8,564 nt of DNA, from the NCBI GenBank assembly GCA_035689165.1, contig DASSLZ010000146.1, positions 1-8,564 of the forward strand, given 5' to 3'. The position numbers were made by a program, and so were the translations under genes. The notes under the pieces are model-generated. The model had not been told where the DNA came from, made no database searches, and saw only the letters and a program-made list of their open reading frames with translations. Position 1 is the first letter of the stretch; each line of letters opens with the position of its first letter. Below, in pieces: positions 1 through 8,276 of the stretch. The DNA is from DASQJL01 sp035689165. GTDB lineage: Bacteria > Eisenbacteria > RBG-16-71-46 > SZUA-252.

Positions 1-2
1 CG

Positions 3-644
3 GAGGCTCCCGACGTGAGCGTGGGCTACCTGCCGCACTCCTACGGGCTGGACGTGACGCTCACGGTGCTCGCGCTCGATCCGTCGTGGGCGGCCGAGGC
101 GATCCGGCGCGTCGAGCGGCGCGTGGTGGAGGCGGTGGGCGAGTCGCTCTACGGCTTTGGACGGGACACCCTGGCGGACGTCCTGGGCGGGATGCTGGCG
201 GACCAGGGGCGCACCCTGGTCACCGCCGAATCGTTCACGGCCGGGGCCATCGGCGCCACGATCACGGCGACGCCGGGCGCCTCGCGCTATTTCCTGGGCG
301 GGGTGACCGCCTACTCCAACCGCGCCAAGGAGACGCTGCTCGGCGTCTCGGGAACGACCCTCGCGCGGCACGGCGCCGTGAGCGCCGAGACGGCGCAGGA
401 GATGGCCTCCGGCGCGCGCGAGCGCTTCGGCGCCGACCTCGCCGTGTCGAGCACCGGGATCGCCGGCCCCGACGGCGGGACGCCGGAGAAGCCGGTCGGG
501 CTCGTCTACCTGGGGCTCGCCACGGCCGAAGGAGCGCAGGCGATGCGTCTCCAGCTGACCGGCACGCGCGAGGAGATCGTGGTGCGCTCCTCGGCCCTGG
601 CGCTCGACCTGGTGCGCCGGCACATGGCGCACGCGCCGGCATGA
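3..644 (+). CDS. cinA: CinA family protein, C-terminal part (nicotinamide-nucleotide amidohydrolase domain), 5' end outside window
   Basis: The reading frame is open to the left edge, so only the last 213 residues are seen. The first ~55 residues, with a GYLPHSYGLDVTLT segment, resemble the middle domain that links the N-terminal molybdopterin-binding-like (MoCF) domain of full-length CinA to its C-terminal domain. This suggests a full-length CinA rather than a stand-alone PncC. The CinA_C domain follows: TAES at 222-233, FLGGVTAYSNRAK ending at 329, the HGAVS block, and GIAGPDGGTPEKPVG near 457-500. Family knowledge: this domain deamidates NMN to nicotinate mononucleotide in pyridine-nucleotide recycling with a Ser/Lys pair. 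The Ser of AES (231-233) and the Lys of YSNxAK (327-329) are both present. One oddity is that the usual AESCTGG reads AESFTAG. The stop overlaps the thpR start as ATGA. cinA just upstream of recA is a common bacterial arrangement. The GTG at 15 is not the true start, because the frame continues upstream through conserved sequence. Confidence 0.93.
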   Translation, partial: EAPDVSVGYLPHSYGLDVTLTVLALDPSWAAEAIRRVERRVVEAVGESLYGFGRDTLADVLGGMLADQGRTLVTAESFTAGAIGATITATPGASRYFLGGVTAYSNRAKETLLGVSGTTLARHGAVSAETAQEMASGARERFGADLAVSSTGIAGPDGGTPEKPVGLVYLGLATAEGAQAMRLQLTGTREEIVVRSSALALDLVRRHMAHAPA

Positions 645-1228
645 CCGCGGGCCTGACGCGCACGTTCGTAGCGCTCCTGATCCCCGATTCCTGGATCGCG
701 TACGTGCGCGGCCTGGGCCAAGCCCTCGCCAGCCGCTCGGCCGGCCTCTCCTGGGTCAAGCCGGAGAACGCGCACTTCACGGTGCGCTTCCTGGGCGACC
801 TGGACGACGAGCAACTCGCCGGCGTGCGCGACTCGGTGCGCCGGAGCGCTACCGGTCTCGCGGCACCGGTTGCGCGGCTCGGCCGGCTGGGCGCGTTTCC
901 GCGTCCGGAGCGCCCGCGCGTGCTCTGGGTGGGGCTCGCGCAGGGAGGACCCGAGACGGAGGCGCTCGCGGCCGTGGTGAACGACGCTCTGGAGCGCGAC
1001 GGATTCGGGTTTCCTGACAGGCCGTTTCGCGCGCACCTGACTCTGGCGCGCGCCCGCGAGGGCGCCCGGGGCGTGGACGCGCTGATCCGCACACCACTGG
1101 CCGAAGCGCCCGAAGCGGAGCCGCTCCATCGTCTTGCGGTCATGAAAAGTCAGCTCCACAAAAGCGGTGCCATGTATACTGTTCTGGAGGAAATACGCCT
1201 CCAATCACCGGGCTCGCAGGCAGGCTGA
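641..1228 (+). CDS. thpR: RNA 2',3'-cyclic phosphodiesterase (2'-5' RNA ligase-like, 2H phosphoesterase)
   Basis: A 195-residue protein of the LigT/ThpR family, close to the usual 180-200. The two hallmark HxT motifs of the 2H phosphoesterase fold are at H45-F-T and H132-L-T, spaced as expected for the two lobes. The N-terminal RTFVALLIP strand, LSWVKPENAHFTVRFLG, and the C-terminal SGAMYTVLEEIRL strand all match the family. Members open 2',3'-cyclic phosphates on RNA and can join or cleave 2'-5' linkages in vitro; the cellular role is uncertain. The start is the ATG at 641, which overlaps the cinA stop (ATGA). There is no clear Shine-Dalgarno site, so translation is probably coupled to cinA. 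The last 28 codons are unusually rich in A/T-ending codons (AAA, AGT, TAT, ACT, GTT, ATA), unlike the rest of the gene, and appear to carry overlapping signals for recA. The stop codon lies inside the left arm of a strong stem-loop. Confidence 0.93.
   Translation: MTAGLTRTFVALLIPDSWIAYVRGLGQALASRSAGLSWVKPENAHFTVRFLGDLDDEQLAGVRDSVRRSATGLAAPVARLGRLGAFPRPERPRVLWVGLAQGGPETEALAAVVNDALERDGFGFPDRPFRAHLTLARAREGARGVDALIRTPLAEAPEAEPLHRLAVMKSQLHKSGAMYTVLEEIRLQSPGSQAG
1175..1180 (+). promoter_or_regulatory. Candidate -10 element of a recA promoter inside the 3' end of thpR
   Basis: TATACT matches the sigma-70 -10 consensus at five of six positions and is preceded directly by TG. It sits in the one A/T-enriched patch of the window, about 155 nt before the recA start, and would place transcription initiation near 1187. 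No convincing -35 hexamer lies 16-18 bp upstream. TCCACA at 1155-1160 is the best match, but with a 14-bp spacer. The call rests on base composition and position and is an inference. Confidence 0.32.
1185..1203. promoter_or_regulatory. 6-bp inverted repeat just downstream of the candidate -10
   Basis: TGGAGG (1185-1190) and CCTCCA (1198-1203) are exact reverse complements with a 7-nt spacer, AAATACG. It overlaps the last codons of thpR and lies where a transcript from TATACT at 1175 would begin. It could be an operator or a small 5' hairpin in the recA leader. A 6-bp match can occur by chance, so this is weak on its own. Confidence 0.25.
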
Positions 1229-1257
1229 CGTATGTGTGGGGAAGCCTGCGCGAGCCC
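1210..1257 (+). promoter_or_regulatory. Strong stem-loop spanning the thpR stop codon, upstream of recA
   Basis: The left arm (1210-1226) is GGGCTCGC-AG-GCAGGCT and the right arm (1243-1257) is AGCCTGCGCGAGCCC. They form 15 base pairs interrupted only by a 2-nt AG bulge, around a 16-nt loop (1227-1242). The thpR stop TGA (1226-1228) is at the top of the left arm. No T-tract follows (the next bases are ACTCACAACA), so it is not a canonical intrinsic terminator. It may limit read-through from cinA-thpR, protect or mark an RNA end, or act as a 5' leader structure on recA mRNA. The structure is seen directly; its role is inferred. Confidence 0.55.
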
Positions 1258-1269
1258 ACTCACAACACC

Positions 1270-1287
1270 GTTCGCCCCGGCCCGAAC
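1270..1287. promoter_or_regulatory. GTTCG-N8-CGAAC dyad upstream of recA, candidate repressor operator
   Basis: The arms GTTCG (1270-1274) and CGAAC (1283-1287) are perfect reverse complements. With the central CCGG, 14 of 18 positions are symmetric. The site lies 47 nt before the recA ATG in the only intergenic gap of the window. LexA sites differ by phylum and several contain GTTC or GAAC half-sites, so an SOS operator is possible, but the spacing matches no LexA box that I can name. No lexA gene is present here for comparison. Confidence 0.28.
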
Positions 1288-1322
1288 CAGGCGTCCCGGA
1301 TGGATCGCCGTCACCAAACTCA

Positions 1323-1329
1323 GGGGGAG
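1323..1329 (+). promoter_or_regulatory. Shine-Dalgarno site of recA
   Basis: GGGGGAG ends 5 nt before the ATG at 1335. It is one of the clearest ribosome-binding sites in the window. It decides the recA start in favour of 1335 over the internal ATG at 1386, which has no comparable site. Confidence 0.7.
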
Positions 1330-1334
1330 TGCAC

Positions 1335-2459
1335 ATGGCAGGCAACGTGACCGCTCGGGAAGTGGGCCCATCGACGACGCGTGAGATGAGCAAGGAACGC
1401 ACGAAGGCGCTGGAGCTGGCCGTGCAGCAGATCGAGCGGCAGTTCGGAAAGGGCGCCATCATGAAGCTGGGCTCCGATTCGGCCCGCGTGCAGGTCGAGG
1501 CGATCCCGACGGGGTCGATCGCGCTGGACGCCGCACTCGGCGTCGGCGGGATCCCGCGGGGACGCGTGATCGAGGTCTACGGCCCCGAGTCCTCGGGCAA
1601 GACGACGCTCGCGCTGAGCATCATCGCGCAGGCGCAGAAGCAGGGCGGGAACGCGGTCTTCATCGACGCCGAGCACGCCCTGGACGCCGCGTACGCGAAG
1701 CGGCTCGGCGTGGATATCGACGCCCTGCACGTCTCGCAGCCCGACACCGGCGAGGAGGCGCTCGAGATCGCCGAGCACCTCGTCCGGAGCGGTGCCGTGG
1801 ACGTGATCGTGATCGACTCGGTCGCCGCGCTGGTGCCGAAAGCCGAGATCGAGGGGGAGATGGGCGACTCGCACATGGGCCTCCAGGCGCGCCTCATGTC
1901 GCAGGCGCTGCGCAAGCTGACCGGCACCATCTCCAAGTCGCGCACCACGGTCATCTTCATCAACCAGATCCGCATGCAGATCGGCGTGATGTTCGGCAAT
2001 CCCGAGACCACGACCGGCGGGCGCGCGCTCAAGTTCTACGCCTCGATCCGCCTCGACATCCGCCGCATCGGCTCGATCAAGGACGGCGACAACGTGATCG
2101 GCAACCACGTGAAGGTGAAGGTCGTGAAGAACAAGGTCGCGGCCCCCTTCAAGGAAGCTGAGTTCGACATCCTCTACAACGAGGGGATCTCGCGCGAGGG
2201 CGAGCTGCTCGACCTGGCCGTGGAGCGCAACCTCGTCCAGAAGAGCGGCACCTGGTTCAGCTACGGCGAGGAGCGGATCGGGCAGGGGCGCGAGAACGCG
2301 CGGCTCTGGCTGCGGGAGCATCCCGACGCCTTCGCCGAGCTCTCCGTGAAGATGCGGGAGGCGCTCGGGCTCTCGCGCGGCGCCGCGGCGGAAGCGGAGG
2401 AGAACGGCTCCGAGCCGAAGGCGGCGGCTCCTTCCGGCGACCGGCGGGTCCGGATCTAG
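1335..2459 (+). CDS. recA: Recombinase RecA
   Basis: A 374-residue RecA, slightly longer than the usual ~350. It forms ATP-dependent filaments on single-stranded DNA, drives strand exchange and stimulates LexA self-cleavage in the SOS response. Visible landmarks are the family N-terminus KALELAVQQIERQFGKGAIMKLG, Walker A GPESSGKT (residues 83-90), the catalytic-Glu region FIDAEHALD, Walker B VIVIDS (157-162), and the DNA-binding loop regions around GDSHMGLQARLMSQALRKL and MFGNPETTTGGRALKF. The C-terminal domain includes SGTWFSYGEERIGQGRENAR. The start at 1335 has a strong Shine-Dalgarno site and gives a 17-residue leader before the MSKERTK start that many RecA proteins would use (ATG 1386). 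The tail after ~residue 343 is Ala/Glu-rich but ends in basic GDRRVRI, unlike the acidic end of E. coli RecA. recX follows after 9 nt, so the two are surely co-transcribed. The sequences upstream suggest a dedicated promoter. Confidence 0.98.
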   Translation: MAGNVTAREVGPSTTREMSKERTKALELAVQQIERQFGKGAIMKLGSDSARVQVEAIPTGSIALDAALGVGGIPRGRVIEVYGPESSGKTTLALSIIAQAQKQGGNAVFIDAEHALDAAYAKRLGVDIDALHVSQPDTGEEALEIAEHLVRSGAVDVIVIDSVAALVPKAEIEGEMGDSHMGLQARLMSQALRKLTGTISKSRTTVIFINQIRMQIGVMFGNPETTTGGRALKFYASIRLDIRRIGSIKDGDNVIGNHVKVKVVKNKVAAPFKEAEFDILYNEGISREGELLDLAVERNLVQKSGTWFSYGEERIGQGRENARLWLREHPDAFAELSVKMREALGLSRGAAAEAEENGSEPKAAAPSGDRRVRI

Positions 2460-2461
2460 GA
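2458..2461 (+). promoter_or_regulatory. Shine-Dalgarno site of recX, overlapping the recA stop codon
   Basis: AGGA at 2458-2461 shares two bases with the recA TAG stop and lies 7 nt before the recX ATG at 2469. A nearby GGAG (2463-2466) is too close to that ATG to serve it. The overlap implies that ribosomes finishing recA help start recX, keeping the regulator tied to its target. Confidence 0.5.
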
Positions 2462-2468
2462 CGGAGCC

Positions 2469-2990
2469 ATGCGACGACCGATGTCGCCCGAGCAGGCGGC
2501 GTCGGACGATTCGGCCAAGGAAGCGGCGCTCCGGATTTTGGCCCGCGGCCCGCGCACCGAGCGCGAGGTGATGGACCGGCTGATCGAGCGTGGCTACGTA
2601 CCGGACGCGGTGGAGCGCGCCGTGGAGCGCCTCCGCCGCGTCTCGCTTCTGGACGACCGGGCCTATCTCGCCTGGTTCGTGCGCGCCGAGCTCGGCCGAA
2701 AGCCGCAGGCCCTCCGCCTGATCGAGACGAAGCTGGCGCGTCACGGCCTGCCGCGGCCGCTGGTCGCCGCCGCGGAAGAGGCGATCCGCGCCGATGGCGA
2801 CCTGGCGGAGCGGGCGCTGGACACCGAGGAGGGGCGCGCCGAGGCGGCCGCGCGCGAAGTGGGCAAGAAGCTCGCGCGGCGCGGCCCGGAGGAGCGGCGG
2901 CGGCTCCTCCAATCGGCCCTCTTGCGCCGGGGCTTTTCCTGGGACACCATCCGGGATCTCGTGTCCGAGCGATCCCATCCGGAGTCATGA
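2469..2990 (+). CDS. recX: Regulatory protein RecX
   Basis: A 173-residue, all-helical, Arg/Glu-rich protein matching RecX in length (usually 150-180), composition and position right after recA. RecX binds RecA filaments and inhibits their extension and ATPase activity. The family pattern is visible: an Ala/Leu helix, then RGPRTEREVMDRLIERGY (the R-x-R-x(3)-E-x(2)-x-L repeat), then LLDDRAYLAWFVRAELGRKPQALRLIETKLARHGLP with the conserved L-x-D-D-x-x-Y core (D62, D63, Y66). A third helical repeat follows, ending in LLRRGFSWDTIRDLVSE. The ATG at 2469 is preferred over the ATG at 2481 because of the AGGA spacing. The stop is 7 nt before alaS. The first ~17 residues are poorly conserved in the family and carry no recognisable motif. 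Confidence 0.93.
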   Translation: MRRPMSPEQAASDDSAKEAALRILARGPRTEREVMDRLIERGYVPDAVERAVERLRRVSLLDDRAYLAWFVRAELGRKPQALRLIETKLARHGLPRPLVAAAEEAIRADGDLAERALDTEEGRAEAAAREVGKKLARRGPEERRRLLQSALLRRGFSWDTIRDLVSERSHPES

Positions 2991-2997
2991 CTTCCTG

Positions 2998-5663
<2,666 letters not shown>

Positions 5664-5667
<4 letters not shown>

Positions 5668-6728
5668 AAGCGCTCGTCCTCTCCGGCGGCAAGGGAACGC
5701 GGCTCCGCCCCATCACGCACACCGGCGCCAAGCAGCTCATCCCGGTCGCGAACAAGCCGATCCTCTTCTACGTGCTCGAGGCGATCCGGGACGCGGGGAT
5801 CACCGACGTCGGCATCGTCGTCGGCGACACCGAAAACGAGATCCGGGCCGCGGTCGGCGACGGATCCGCCTTCGGCATCCGCGCCGACTACATCCGCCAG
5901 GACCAGCCGCTGGGACTGGCCCACGCGGTGAAGGTCGCGCGCGGCTACCTGGGACAGGACCCCTTCGTCATGTTCCTCGGCGACAACCTGATCCTGGACG
6001 GCATCCGCACCCTGGTGGACGAGTTCCGCCGCGAGCAGCCGAACAGCGAGATCCTGCTCGCGCGCGTGCCGCATCCCGAGGAGTTCGGCGTGGCCGAGCT
6101 GGAGGGCGATCACGTCGTGCGCCTGGTGGAGAAGCCGAAGCAGCCCAAGTCCGATCTCGCGCTGGTCGGCGTCTACATGTTCGACCCCTCGATCCACGAG
6201 GCGGTGGACGCGATCCGCCCCTCCTTCCGGAACGAGCTGGAGATCACCGACGCCATCCAGCACCTGATCGACAGCGGCAAGCGGGTCCGCCACCACGTCA
6301 TCACCGGCTGGTGGAAGGACACGGGGAAGCTCGAGGACATGCTCGAGGCGAACCGGATGGTCCTCTCCCGCGCGAAGCGTCGCGTGGGCGGCGAGGTGGA
6401 CGCCGCCTCGCGCGTGGAGGGAGAGGTGATCGTGGGCCAGGGGACGGTCGTGAAGAACTCGATCCTCCGCGGCCCCCTGATCGTCGGGGCACGCTGCCAC
6501 ATCGAGAACTCGTACGTGGGACCCTTCACCTCCCTCTACGACGACGTCGTTCTCCGGAACAGCGAGATCGAACATTCGATCGTGCTCGAGCGCTGCCGGA
6601 TCGAGGACATCCCGGTCCGGATCGAGGCCTCCCTGATCGGGAAGGAAGTGCGGATCCAGCGCTCGCAGATGAAGCCGACCGCCTACCGCTTCATGGTCGG
6701 CGACTCCAGCCTGGTCGACGTCGTCTAG
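5664..6728 (+). CDS. rmlA: Glucose-1-phosphate thymidylyltransferase, long form (RmlA/StrD-like)
   Basis: A 354-residue sugar nucleotidyltransferase that joins dTTP and glucose-1-phosphate to make dTDP-glucose, the first step toward dTDP-rhamnose and other deoxysugars. The nucleotide-binding signature LSGGKGTRLRPITHTGAKQLIPVANKP covers residues 6-32. The metal-binding GDN is at 106-108, followed by VEKPKQPKSDLALVGVYMF and TGWWKDTGKLEDMLEANR from residue 214. The region from about 245 to the end has hexapeptide-like beta-helix repeats (VEGEVIVGQGTVV, SILRGPLIVGARC, NSEIEHSIVLERC). This separates the long StrD/RmlA-long type (~355 residues) from the ~290-residue RmlA. It starts in an ATGA overlap with alaS without a clear SD, so it is probably translationally coupled; the next gene begins 1 nt after its stop. 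Substrate choice cannot be read from sequence, so a related nucleotidyltransferase acting on another sugar remains possible. Confidence 0.9.
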
Positions 6729-6729
6729 C

Positions 6730-7590
6730 GTGCGCGTCCTGGTCACCGGCGCGAACGGGATCCTGGGCCGCGCGCTTCGCGAACGGCTGACCGGCGGCGA
6801 CACGCTCTATCTCTGGGGACGCGAGGAAGCCGACATCACCGACGAGGCGGCGACCCGGGCGGCCGCGCGCGGGCTCGACTTCGACACCGTGATCCACGCC
6901 GCCGCCTACACCAACGTGGACGGCGCCGAGAGCGATCCCGCGATGGCGATGGCGGTGAACCGGGACGGCACGCGCCACGTGGCCGCGCTGGCGCGTGAGC
7001 GGGGCGCCGTGCTCGTCTACGTGAGCAGCGACTACGTCTTCGACGGCACGAAGGGATCCCCGTACGTCGAAGAGGATCCGCCCCACCCGCTCGGCGTCTA
7101 CGGCGCCACGAAGCTCGCGGGGGAGGAAGCCGCGCTCGATTCCGGCGCGCCCTGCCTGGTGGTCCGCACCTCGTGGCTCTTCGGCTACGGCGGGAAGAAC
7201 TTCGTCGACACCATCGCGGCCAAGGCCCTTCGCGGCGAGCCGCTCCAGGTGGTGAGCGACCAGCACGGCTCGCCCACCTACGCCCGCGACCTGGCGCACG
7301 GCATCGAGGTGCTGCTCCGGCGCGGTGCCCTGGGCATCGTGCACGTGACGAACGCGGGGGAGACGACCTGGCACGGGCTGGCGGTCGAGATCGCCCGCAC
7401 CCTGGGGGCGCCGGTGCCGATCGCGCCCGTTTCCACCGCCCACGTCGCCCGTTTAGCTCCACGCCCCGCCTACTCCGTGCTTTCGGGCGCGCGCTATCGC
7501 GCGCTGGCCGGCACCCCGCTTCCTACCTGGGAGGACGCGGTGCACCGGCACCTGGCGGAACGGCCGTCGCGCCAGGGAGAGGCGGCGTGA
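6730..7590 (+). CDS. rmlD: dTDP-4-dehydrorhamnose reductase (RmlD)
   Basis: A 286-residue extended short-chain dehydrogenase, close to the family length of ~290-300. It reduces dTDP-4-dehydro-L-rhamnose to dTDP-L-rhamnose with NAD(P)H, the last step of the pathway. The Rossmann signature GANGILG is at residues 7-13. The RmlD-specific blocks AAAYTNVDGAESDP, VSSDYVFDG (98-106), catalytic YGATK (Y124, K128), RTSWLFG, SDQHGSPTYARDLA and RPAYSVLS are all present in order. The start is GTG at 6730, one base after the rmlA stop, giving the family N-terminus MRVLVTGANG; no SD is visible, consistent with coupling. The stop overlaps the next gene as GTGA. rmlB (4,6-dehydratase) and rmlC (epimerase), needed to make its substrate, are not between rmlA and rmlD and must be elsewhere or beyond the right edge. 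Confidence 0.94.
   Translation: MRVLVTGANGILGRALRERLTGGDTLYLWGREEADITDEAATRAAARGLDFDTVIHAAAYTNVDGAESDPAMAMAVNRDGTRHVAALARERGAVLVYVSSDYVFDGTKGSPYVEEDPPHPLGVYGATKLAGEEAALDSGAPCLVVRTSWLFGYGGKNFVDTIAAKALRGEPLQVVSDQHGSPTYARDLAHGIEVLLRRGALGIVHVTNAGETTWHGLAVEIARTLGAPVPIAPVSTAHVARLAPRPAYSVLSGARYRALAGTPLPTWEDAVHRHLAERPSRQGEAA
7576..7582 (+). promoter_or_regulatory. Shine-Dalgarno site for the SIS isomerase gene
   Basis: GGAGAGG ends 4 nt before the GTG at 7587, inside the last codons of rmlD. It supports this GTG as the start, despite the long basic N-terminus it gives. No other ATG, GTG or TTG occurs in frame before the SIS domain begins. Confidence 0.5.
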
Positions 7591-8276
7591 AGCGCGCATC
7601 CCACGCCCGCGCCTCCAGCGCCCTTCGCGCGAGAGCCCGCGCCAAACGCGCGCCGCGTCCGGACCGCGTCCGGGACATCTTCCGCGAGGCCCTCGAGCTG
7701 ACCGCGGCCGTCTACGCGCGGGAGCGCGGGACCATCGAGCGGATCGCGGCGATGATCGCCGACGCCGCGCTCTCGGGCCGCACGGTGTTCTGGGCCGGCA
7801 ACGGCGGCAGCGCCGCCGAGGCGCAGCACCTCGCGACCGAGTTCGTCGTGCGGTTCGTGAAGAACCGGCGCGCCCTTCCCTCGCTCTCCCTGCACGCGGA
7901 CACGTCGGTGCTGACGGCCGCGGCCAACGATTTCGGCTTCGACAGGGTCTTCGCCCGGCAGCTCGAGGCGCTGGGACGCCGCGGGGACGTCCTCGTGGCA
8001 CTCACCACGAGCGGACGTTCGGCGAACGTGCTCGCGGCGGTCGAAGAGGCCCGTCGCCGGGGGATGCGGGTGGTCGGGCTGACCGGTGCGAAGGGCGCCG
8101 CCTTCGCGCGGCACTGCGACCTGGCGCTCGTGGTCCCGAGCGGCGACACGGCCCGGGTGCAGGAGATCCACATGCTCGTCGGCCACGTCTGCTGCGATCT
8201 CGCGGAGGCGCGCGTGCTCGCCGAAGATCGCCGCGCGGGCGGCCGGAGCCGGCCGGGGAAGCGCGCCCGGCGATGA
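7587..8276 (+). CDS. gmhA: SIS-domain phosphosugar isomerase, GmhA-like (sedoheptulose-7-phosphate isomerase)
   Basis: A 229-residue protein with one SIS domain of the GmhA type, which converts sedoheptulose-7-phosphate to glycero-manno-heptose-7-phosphate for heptose in LPS, S-layer or other glycans. Seen directly: AGNGGSAAEAQHLATEF (residues 70-86), NDFGFDRVFARQLEALGRRGDVLVALTTSGRSANV (phosphosugar-binding TTSGRSAN at 140-147), and the C-terminal ARVQEIHMLVGHVCCDLAE. By alignment from memory, E85 and H195 (in QEIH) correspond to the catalytic Glu and His of E. coli GmhA. The domain proper starts near residue 29 (RDIFREALE). Before it lies a very basic leader with ten or so Arg/Lys in 28 residues that GmhA usually lacks, and the C-terminus ends in a basic GRSRPGKRARR tail. 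It overlaps rmlD (GTGA) and the UbiA gene (ATGA). The other heptose genes are not visible, so isomerisation of a different sugar phosphate (for example a DiaA-like or pentose-linked role) cannot be excluded. Confidence 0.82.
   Translation: MKRASHARASSALRARARAKRAPRPDRVRDIFREALELTAAVYARERGTIERIAAMIADAALSGRTVFWAGNGGSAAEAQHLATEFVVRFVKNRRALPSLSLHADTSVLTAAANDFGFDRVFARQLEALGRRGDVLVALTTSGRSANVLAAVEEARRRGMRVVGLTGAKGAAFARHCDLALVVPSGDTARVQEIHMLVGHVCCDLAEARVLAEDRRAGGRSRPGKRARR

Noticed and set aside
15..17. GTG as the start of a short stand-alone PncC-like gene
   Set aside because: The frame is open upstream to the window edge and the sequence around it matches the internal linker domain of full-length CinA.
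1170..1186. Myxobacterial-type LexA box overlapping TATACTGTTCTGG
   Set aside because: Only the GTTC core fits; most other consensus positions mismatch.
1210..1257. Intrinsic terminator after thpR
   Set aside because: The stem is strong but no U-tract follows, so it does not meet the definition of a Rho-independent terminator. It is kept as a regulatory structure instead.
1167..1334. 56-residue upstream extension of recA from ATG 1167
   Set aside because: It overlaps thpR and a strong hairpin and has no RecA similarity. A strong Shine-Dalgarno site before ATG 1335 marks the start.
1232..1384. Small 50-codon open frame (MCGEACASPL...) between thpR and recA, overlapping the recA start, a possible leader peptide
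   Set aside because: It has no good ribosome-binding site, starts in the loop of the hairpin, and its composition looks like ordinary GC-rich noise. Ribosome profiling would be needed to revive it.
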